The notes beneath the pieces are model-generated. The model was not told the DNA's origin, made no database searches, and saw nothing but the letters and a program-made list of their open reading frames with translations. From Oscillospiraceae bacterium (GTDB lineage: Bacteria > Bacillota > Clostridia > Oscillospirales > Ruminococcaceae), in assembly GCA_900768125.1 (NCBI GenBank), contig CAAGBS010000038.1:1-64000 (forward strand): a DNA stretch of 64,000 nucleotides, in the 5' to 3' direction. The position numbers and the translations under genes were made by a program. This document shows positions 60,601 to 64,000 of this stretch, one piece after another (the stretch's first letter is position 1; each line of letters starts with the position of its first letter).

Positions 60601-61222
60601 ACTCCGTTTCATCTTCGCTGGCACGGCGAAGCTTGAAATCAGCCTTTCTGTTCTCGGTAGCCTCGATATAATAGGTCTTACCTCCGACGATAAAGCCAAC
60701 ATTATTATTTACAGTAGTAGGTGTAAAATCAAATCCAAGAACCAGTTCGTATTTTGTACCGTTAGGCAGGCTTGACATTTTGAGCATATTGTCATTAAGA
60801 CCCTCAACGCTGTCAAGATAAACGATATACTTGCCATTTTTGATGGTCTGCTTGCTATGTACTCGTCCGTAGTCCTGATTTACACAGCCGGTAGACCCAA
60901 AGCAGGCGTTACCCTCGATGTGATTTATCGAAGCTGACTTAGCATAAAGACCGAAATCCTTGACCTCGTTGAGCGCGTCGTAATACGCCTTGAGAGCCTT
61001 TGCCTGTCTCGTTGCAACAAAGACGTTGTCATCAAGTTTTGTGTAGGCAGGGTTGCTTCCTGTGAACTTTACATCGGTTAGATCCGGATTCTGAACGAAG
61101 TCGCTGCCGGAGGTCTCCTCGGCTGCAGCCATCACTGAAACAGCGTTAGACGCAAGCAGTGCCGCTGCAAATGCAAGGAATGCCACGGGCTTTTTGCCAG
61201 GTCTGCGTTTGTTCTCGCTCAT
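57614..61222 (-). CDS. Giant Ser-Asp repeat surface protein
   Basis: A 1202-residue exported protein. Signal peptide: residues about 1-33 (KPVAFLAFAAALLASNAVSVMA). Residues 34-395: a globular domain with SLPNGTKYELVLGFDFTP and IKSGKIDSGETLVLSVDAAD. Residues about 398-1104: an almost pure Ser-Asp repeat of about 350 pairs. The last ~98 residues hold a spacer, then LGSNPKMG, a hydrophobic stretch and KKRKK. This is a sortase-type end with NPKMG in place of LPxTG. By analogy with Staphylococcus Sdr proteins, the repeat is a long stalk that presents the N-terminal domain. It has its own promoter and a structured leader. Confidence 0.85.
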   Translation of the reverse strand: MSENKRRPGKKPVAFLAFAAALLASNAVSVMAAAEETSGSDFVQNPDLTDVKFTGSNPAYTKLDDNVFVATRQAKALKAYYDALNEVKDFGLYAKSASINHIEGNACFGSTGCVNQDYGRVHSKQTIKNGKYIVYLDSVEGLNDNMLKMSSLPNGTKYELVLGFDFTPTTVNNNVGFIVGGKTYYIEATENRKADFKLRRASEDETEFNIGDNLDRIAASGVDFAESVGAPSGGDAVSTFRSAVDIIKSGKIDSGETLVLSVDAADFDKDPNELPKIITELISLKSNVDVVINVDTSKFTGSKIAIRNINNESFTGSNIVWNFGSYTGELSAPAGGIVVAPFAHVYTDTGNANGAVVCDTFTQQGEIHQATRKEYRFDVDDDDDDSDTPVTPPGDGDDDSDSDSDSDSDSDSDSDSDSDSDSDSDSDSDSDSDSDSDSDSDSDSDSDSDSDSDSDSDSDSDSDSDSDSDSDSDSDSDSDSDSDSDSDSDSDSDSDSDSDSDSDSDSDSDSDSDSDSDSDSDSDSDSDSDSDSDSDSDSDSDSDSDSDSDSDSDSDSDSDSDSDSDSDSDSDSDSDSDSDSDSDSDSDSDSDSDSDSDSDSDSDSDSDSDSDSDSDSDSDSDSDSDSDSDSDSDSDSDSDSDSDSDSDSDSDSDSDSDSDSDSDSDSDSDSDSDSDSDSDSDSDSDSDSDSDSDSDSDSDSDSDSDSDSDSDSDSDSDSDSDSDSDSDSDSDSDSDSDSDSDSDSDSDSDSDSDSDSDSDSDSDSDSDSDSDSDSDSDSDSDSDSDSDSDSDSDSDSDSDSDSDSDSDSDSDSDSDSDSDSDSDSDSDSDSDSDSDSDSDSDSDSDSDSDSDSDSDSDSDSDSDSDSDSDSDSDSDSDSDSDSDSDSDSDSDSDSDSDSDSDSDSDSDSDSDSDSDSDSDSDSDSDSDSDSDSDSDSDSDSDSDSDSDSDSDSDSDSDSDSDSDSDSDSDSDSDSDSDSDSDSDSDSDSDSDSDSDSDSDSDSDSDSDSDSDSDSDSDSDSDSDSDSDSDSDSDSDSDSDSDSDSDSDSDSDSDSDSDSDSDSDSDSDSDSDSDSDSDSDSDSDSDSDSDSDSDSDSDSDSDSDSDDDANSTDEGDSDSDSDSDSDDDDDEIIEIPPEDVPMGSVPGDYTPDNPTDTVTFDDGTIPLGSNPKMGVEAPVGAGLAAAGAIAALGASAVLKKRKK
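57908..60030 (-). repeat. Ser-Asp coding repeat tract (~2.1 kb)
   Basis: Six-base units encoding Ser-Asp, with synonymous variation (GAY TCN/AGC) in higher-order patterns of about 18-24 bp such as GCTGTCGCTATCCGAATC. It is open in several frames and on both strands, which produces false frames. Such tracts expand and shrink by slippage. Confidence 0.95.
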
Positions 61223-61256
61223 TGTTTAAGATCTGCCTCCTTACTTTCATTCAGTC

Positions 61257-61304
61257 GGGTAGCGCACCAGATGTTACCTAACGGCAAATGGTTATAGCTA
61301 TCCC
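61257..61304 (-). promoter_or_regulatory. Structured leader of the Ser-Asp protein gene
   Basis: On the minus strand the leader folds as three stacked helices: GGG(A)TAGC with GCTACCC, ACCA with TGGT, and TTGCC with GGTAA, closed by GTTA. It is followed by the ribosome site AAGGAGG. It is not a known riboswitch by eye. It may stabilise the mRNA or sense a ligand. Confidence 0.5.
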
Positions 61305-61318
61305 TTATTATTTAATTT

Positions 61319-61347
61319 ATTATACACAACTTCGGCGGTTTTGTCAA
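61319..61347 (-). promoter_or_regulatory. Promoter of the Ser-Asp protein gene
   Basis: Minus strand: TTGACA (61342-61347), 17 bp, TATAAT (61319-61324). A full consensus, so strong expression is expected. The leader is about 90 nt. Confidence 0.88.
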
Positions 61348-61461
61348 GCGCAAATCTCAGATTTTTCCGCGCGCTTTTCAAGACACTCTGTAAATTGCTT
61401 TGTTATCGGAGTTACATGGATTTTCACACTTATTCGTTGTTTACATATGCATATCAGTATT

Positions 61462-62514
61462 TTACATGATACGCTTAGCCATGATATCCGGATTATAAGC
61501 GTAGTCCACGGCGGTCTTAGCGGTTATCCTGCCCTCGCGGAAAAGCCTTATTATGCAGTTGTCCATAGTCTGCATACCAGCCGCCGACTGCAAAATAGTG
61601 TCGATCTGGTGAGTCTTTTCATCACGAATAAGTGTCCGCACAGCGCTGTTGGTTGTCATTATCTCAAATGCCGGGATAAGCCCGCCGTCCACTGATGGTA
61701 GAAGCTGCTGACACACGACTGCATTCAGCACCATTGAAAGCTGCACCCTTATCTGATGTTGCTGATTTATCGGGAATACGTCGATGATCCTGTCGATGGT
61801 GTTAGCGGCGCCGAGTGTATGCAGCGTTGACAGCACCAGCTGACCGGTCTCAGCCGCCGTCATCGCAACGCTGATGGTCTCATAGTCTCTCATCTCGCCC
61901 AGCAGAATGACGTCCGGCGACTGCCTGAGTGCCGCCCTGAGCGCGTCGATATAGCTGTCGGTGTCAATATTTATCTCGCGCTGGCTGACGATGCACTTGT
62001 TGTGCTTGTGCAGGAACTCTATCGGGTCCTCGATGGTGATTATATGCCCGCTCCTGCTCTGATTTATCCTGTTGAGAATGCAGGAAAGCGTAGTTGACTT
62101 ACCGCTGCTCGCCACGCCGGTTATCAGCACGATGCCGCTCTTGCACTCGCTCAGCTGCATGACCTGCTCCGGAATACCCAGCTTTTCAGAATCCGGCAGG
62201 TCGAACGGAACATATCTCAGCACAGCGGAGAACGACCCTCTCTGCTTGTAAATATTCACACGGAATCTTCCCACGCCCGGGACCGAAAGCGAAAAGTCCT
62301 TTTCCCGCTCGGGGAGCTGGTCTTCGGTGATATCTCTCTTTGCGAGCCGGAATATCTGCAGCACAAGATTCCTGGTGTCGTCCGTTGAAAGGATAACATC
62401 GTTAAGTTCGTACATTTTCCCGTGCGCCTTGAAGCTGAGGACCGCGCCGCAGACTATAAAAATATCCGCCGCCTGATTTTCTGCCGCTTTTTTCAGGATC
62501 TCAAGAATATCCAT
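61462..62514 (-). CDS. pilT: Type IV pilus retraction ATPase PilT
   Basis: A 350-residue secretion ATPase. N-terminal domain, then Walker A GVASSGKSTTL (residues about 132-142), Asp box ITIEDPIEFLH, Walker B VILLGEMRDYETI and the His box TLHTLGAANTIDRIID. PilT powers pilus retraction and twitching. It is the last gene of a minus-strand pilus operon. There is no adjacent PilB in the window. Confidence 0.92.
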   Translation of the reverse strand: MDILEILKKAAENQAADIFIVCGAVLSFKAHGKMYELNDVILSTDDTRNLVLQIFRLAKRDITEDQLPEREKDFSLSVPGVGRFRVNIYKQRGSFSAVLRYVPFDLPDSEKLGIPEQVMQLSECKSGIVLITGVASSGKSTTLSCILNRINQSRSGHIITIEDPIEFLHKHNKCIVSQREINIDTDSYIDALRAALRQSPDVILLGEMRDYETISVAMTAAETGQLVLSTLHTLGAANTIDRIIDVFPINQQHQIRVQLSMVLNAVVCQQLLPSVDGGLIPAFEIMTTNSAVRTLIRDEKTHQIDTILQSAAGMQTMDNCIIRLFREGRITAKTAVDYAYNPDIMAKRIM

Positions 62515-62530
62515 ATAATTACTCCTTTAA

Positions 62531-63034
62531 TCAGTGATCTCCAACTAAATCGCCGCCGTCCCAGACTGACGGGTGGCTGTCTTCGATCGCATTATTTTCA
62601 GTACAGCTCCAGCCGGTAATATCGAATCTGTCACCCGCCGGTGCGCTGAAAAACACCACGCTCACAGCAAGGGACTGCCTGCCGTTCATCTCAATGGAAT
62701 ACTCCACCTCAACCCCGCCGGGAACGCTCCGCGCAGTAACGCCCTCGACCGCGGAAGCCGCTTCTGTAAAGCTCTCCTGAAAATCGAATCCGCCGACCGC
62801 CTCAGCCGCAAGCCCGTCAAGCACCGCAAGCTTTTTCTTGGCGGCAATGTCCGCGTCGTAGTACTGCTGAGTGAACCCATCGCTCCGTGCGCTCATTTTT
62901 TCGCTCGAATAGACCGCCTGAAAGCTGAGCACCGCAAAAATAGTCAGGCAGATGACAGTGAATATCAGCATGATGGAAACATATCCCACTCCGACTGTAC
63001 CGCCGCTTCCTCCTTTTTTCTCATGGTCAGCCAA
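62531..63034 (-). CDS. Pilin-like membrane protein of the pilus operon
   Basis: A 167-residue protein with one N-terminal hydrophobic helix (GVGYVSIMLIFTVICLTIFAVLSF). TTG 63034 is the likely start (GGAGGGAGGTG before it; 8-nt overlap with the upstream gene); an ATG at 63058 lies deeper in that gene. The helix followed by a soluble domain is the shape of minor pilins or assembly proteins. The Gly-rich stretch GGSGGTVGVGY precedes the helix. Confidence 0.6.
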   Translation of the reverse strand: MADHEKKGGSGGTVGVGYVSIMLIFTVICLTIFAVLSFQAVYSSEKMSARSDGFTQQYYDADIAAKKKLAVLDGLAAEAVGGFDFQESFTEAASAVEGVTARSVPGGVEVEYSIEMNGRQSLAVSVVFFSAPAGDRFDITGWSCTENNAIEDSHPSVWDGGDLVGDH

Positions 63035-63503
63035 CTGCAGCACCTCCCTCCGGCGCATAGGAACCGCATTTCAGCGAGTAGACCGGCGTTCTTTCCTCAC
63101 CAAGGCTGTCGTAGAACTCCACCGTAAGTTCGGAATAAACTCCTGCTCCGGTCTTCTCCTCCGTCTCGCTCAGAAGCAGAATGATCTCCGCCTGGTCTGT
63201 CGAGCTCACCGGATAGAATCCGCTGTCCAGCCCTACCTCCGCATTGCCGGAAAAGCCGCGCATATCCGCCCCCAGCGCCAGATTCACCGATTTCTGCACA
63301 TCAGCGGTGACGGAATAAGCCTCCGCTATCGACTGCGCACAGAGAGCGGCGCTCTGTCTCTGGCGGCTCCGGCGCTCCAGCCCGTCAGCGGAAGCGAACA
63401 CACGGATTATCACTGCGAACGAAATAACGAAAAACAGAAGCGCGATTATCATTTCCGCGTACAGCAGGTTATTCGGTTTTCTGTTGACTCTCAGAGTGCT
63501 CAC
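63027..63503 (-). CDS. Minor pilin-like protein
   Basis: A 158-residue protein: short N-terminus, hydrophobic helix LLYAEMIIALLFFVISFAVIIRVF with an acidic residue near its start (as the Glu5 of type IV pilins), then a soluble beta region. It has no clear Gly-Phe prepilin cleavage site. Overlaps the upstream gene by 4 nt, so the operon is tightly coupled. Confidence 0.6.
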   Translation of the reverse strand: MSTLRVNRKPNNLLYAEMIIALLFFVISFAVIIRVFASADGLERRSRQRQSAALCAQSIAEAYSVTADVQKSVNLALGADMRGFSGNAEVGLDSGFYPVSSTDQAEIILLLSETEEKTGAGVYSELTVEFYDSLGEERTPVYSLKCGSYAPEGGAAVG

Positions 63504-63949
63504 CCTTTCCTGACAAGTATCACCGAGCTGCTGGCGCCGCTCCCGACTGTTATCTCATAAAGCCCGTCATGCTCCGTGATATCCAGCGATGAGGCGCTGG
63601 AGATAAGCTCCCCGCCGTCCGCCGAAATATCCCCGCCCGGGACTGTATTCTTCTCGTAAAGCCCGCCGTCCCCGCAGTAGATGACGCTTACCGTGCCGCC
63701 GCTCTCTATTGCGGCAGCCGAGCCGCCCTCCAGCAGGGTGACGTTTTCAGCCGCGCGTAGCTTGTTGGATATGTATTTTATCGAAGCGGCAGTGCCGAAA
63801 GACTGCTGATATCCCGTCTTTATCCGCCCGTAGGTATCGGCGGCGACAGCGACCGCCATCAGCATGCACACCGCAAACAGCACGAACAGCAGCATGCTCC
63901 CGACTGCGGAAGCGGTGTCGGCGAGATTCCTGCCCTTATAATCCCTCAT
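63500..63949 (-). CDS. DUF4860-like pilus-operon protein
   Basis: A 149-residue protein with an N-terminal membrane helix (GSMLLFVLFAVCMLMAVAVAA), then TYGRIKTGYQQSFGTAASIKYISNKLR, as in DUF4860 proteins found in clostridial type IV pilus operons. Probably a minor pilin. It starts after CCGGAGG, 3 nt after the previous stop. Confidence 0.6.
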   Translation of the reverse strand: MRDYKGRNLADTASAVGSMLLFVLFAVCMLMAVAVAADTYGRIKTGYQQSFGTAASIKYISNKLRAAENVTLLEGGSAAAIESGGTVSVIYCGDGGLYEKNTVPGGDISADGGELISSASSLDITEHDGLYEITVGSGASSSVILVRKG

Positions 63950-63952
63950 AAA

Positions 63953-64000
63953 TTACCTCCGGATAACGGTGACAGTCGGGCGGACGTTTGCCGCGAAGCA
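63953..64000 (-). CDS. 3' end of a further pilus-operon gene (partial)
   Basis: The window ends inside a frame whose last residues read VRPTVTVIRR before TAA (63953-63955). The spacing to the next ATG (3 nt) fits the same operon. Too little is visible for a name. Confidence 0.4.
   Translation of the reverse strand, partial: CFAANVRPTVTVIRR

Overview
The window is about 50% GC, with consensus sigma-A promoters (TTGACA, 17-bp spacer, TATAAT), strong GGAGG ribosome sites and many 1-4 nt gene overlaps. PhoH, YbeY and an undecaprenol/diacylglycerol kinase sit together, and there is a type IV pilus block. This suggests a low-to-mid GC Firmicute of class Clostridia, probably an Oscillospiraceae/Ruminococcus-like gut bacterium. 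That assignment is inference; no rRNA or tRNA gene was seen.

Layout. 1-4091: chromosomal genes (amidohydrolase, phoH-ybeY-dgkA, a patatin lipase, a small Cys-rich protein). 4097-8393 and 51679-54489: two halves of one phage-derived head/tail gene block on the minus strand (portal, scaffold, major capsid, connectors, tail-tip proteins). Their reading frames join across the major capsid gene. 8392-51686: a 43.3-kb genomic island inserted into that capsid gene. 54717-57522: TrkA/TrkH potassium uptake. 57614-61222: a giant Ser-Asp repeat surface protein. 61462-64000: type IV pilus genes (PilT and pilin-like proteins), running off the window.

The island has recognisable ends: an exact 7-bp direct repeat (CAGATGA), terminal inverted arms that would form a symmetric site in the excised circle, and TTGCCCACA repeats near both ends. 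Its maintenance module (27384-33214) holds a tyrosine integrase, an excisionase-like protein, a phage replisome organiser, a DnaC-like loader and a divergent repressor. There is no relaxase or conjugation apparatus, so it resembles a phage satellite or replicating integrative island rather than an ICE. Five copies of a 27-bp palindrome mark gene borders in this module.

The cargo is mostly conflict genes: three GNAT acetyltransferases, a tripartite HipBST kinase toxin system, an AlbA_2/RecG-like protein, Fic (plus a decayed second copy), an ECF sigma/anti-sigma pair followed by two small exported proteins, an IS5-type element, a metallopeptidase with a small membrane partner, a DUF3800 protein, a Phd antitoxin, a HEPN-like protein, an AAA ATPase with a truncated partner, and a complete DNA phosphorothioation system. 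In that system DndA-E modify DNA, DptF-G-H restrict unmodified DNA, and a PIN-domain gene sits between the two halves. A consensus promoter followed 66 bp later by an intrinsic terminator lies between dndB and a small DUF3892-like gene, and looks like an undescribed small RNA. The island therefore disables a resident phage's capsid gene while carrying a large anti-phage arsenal.
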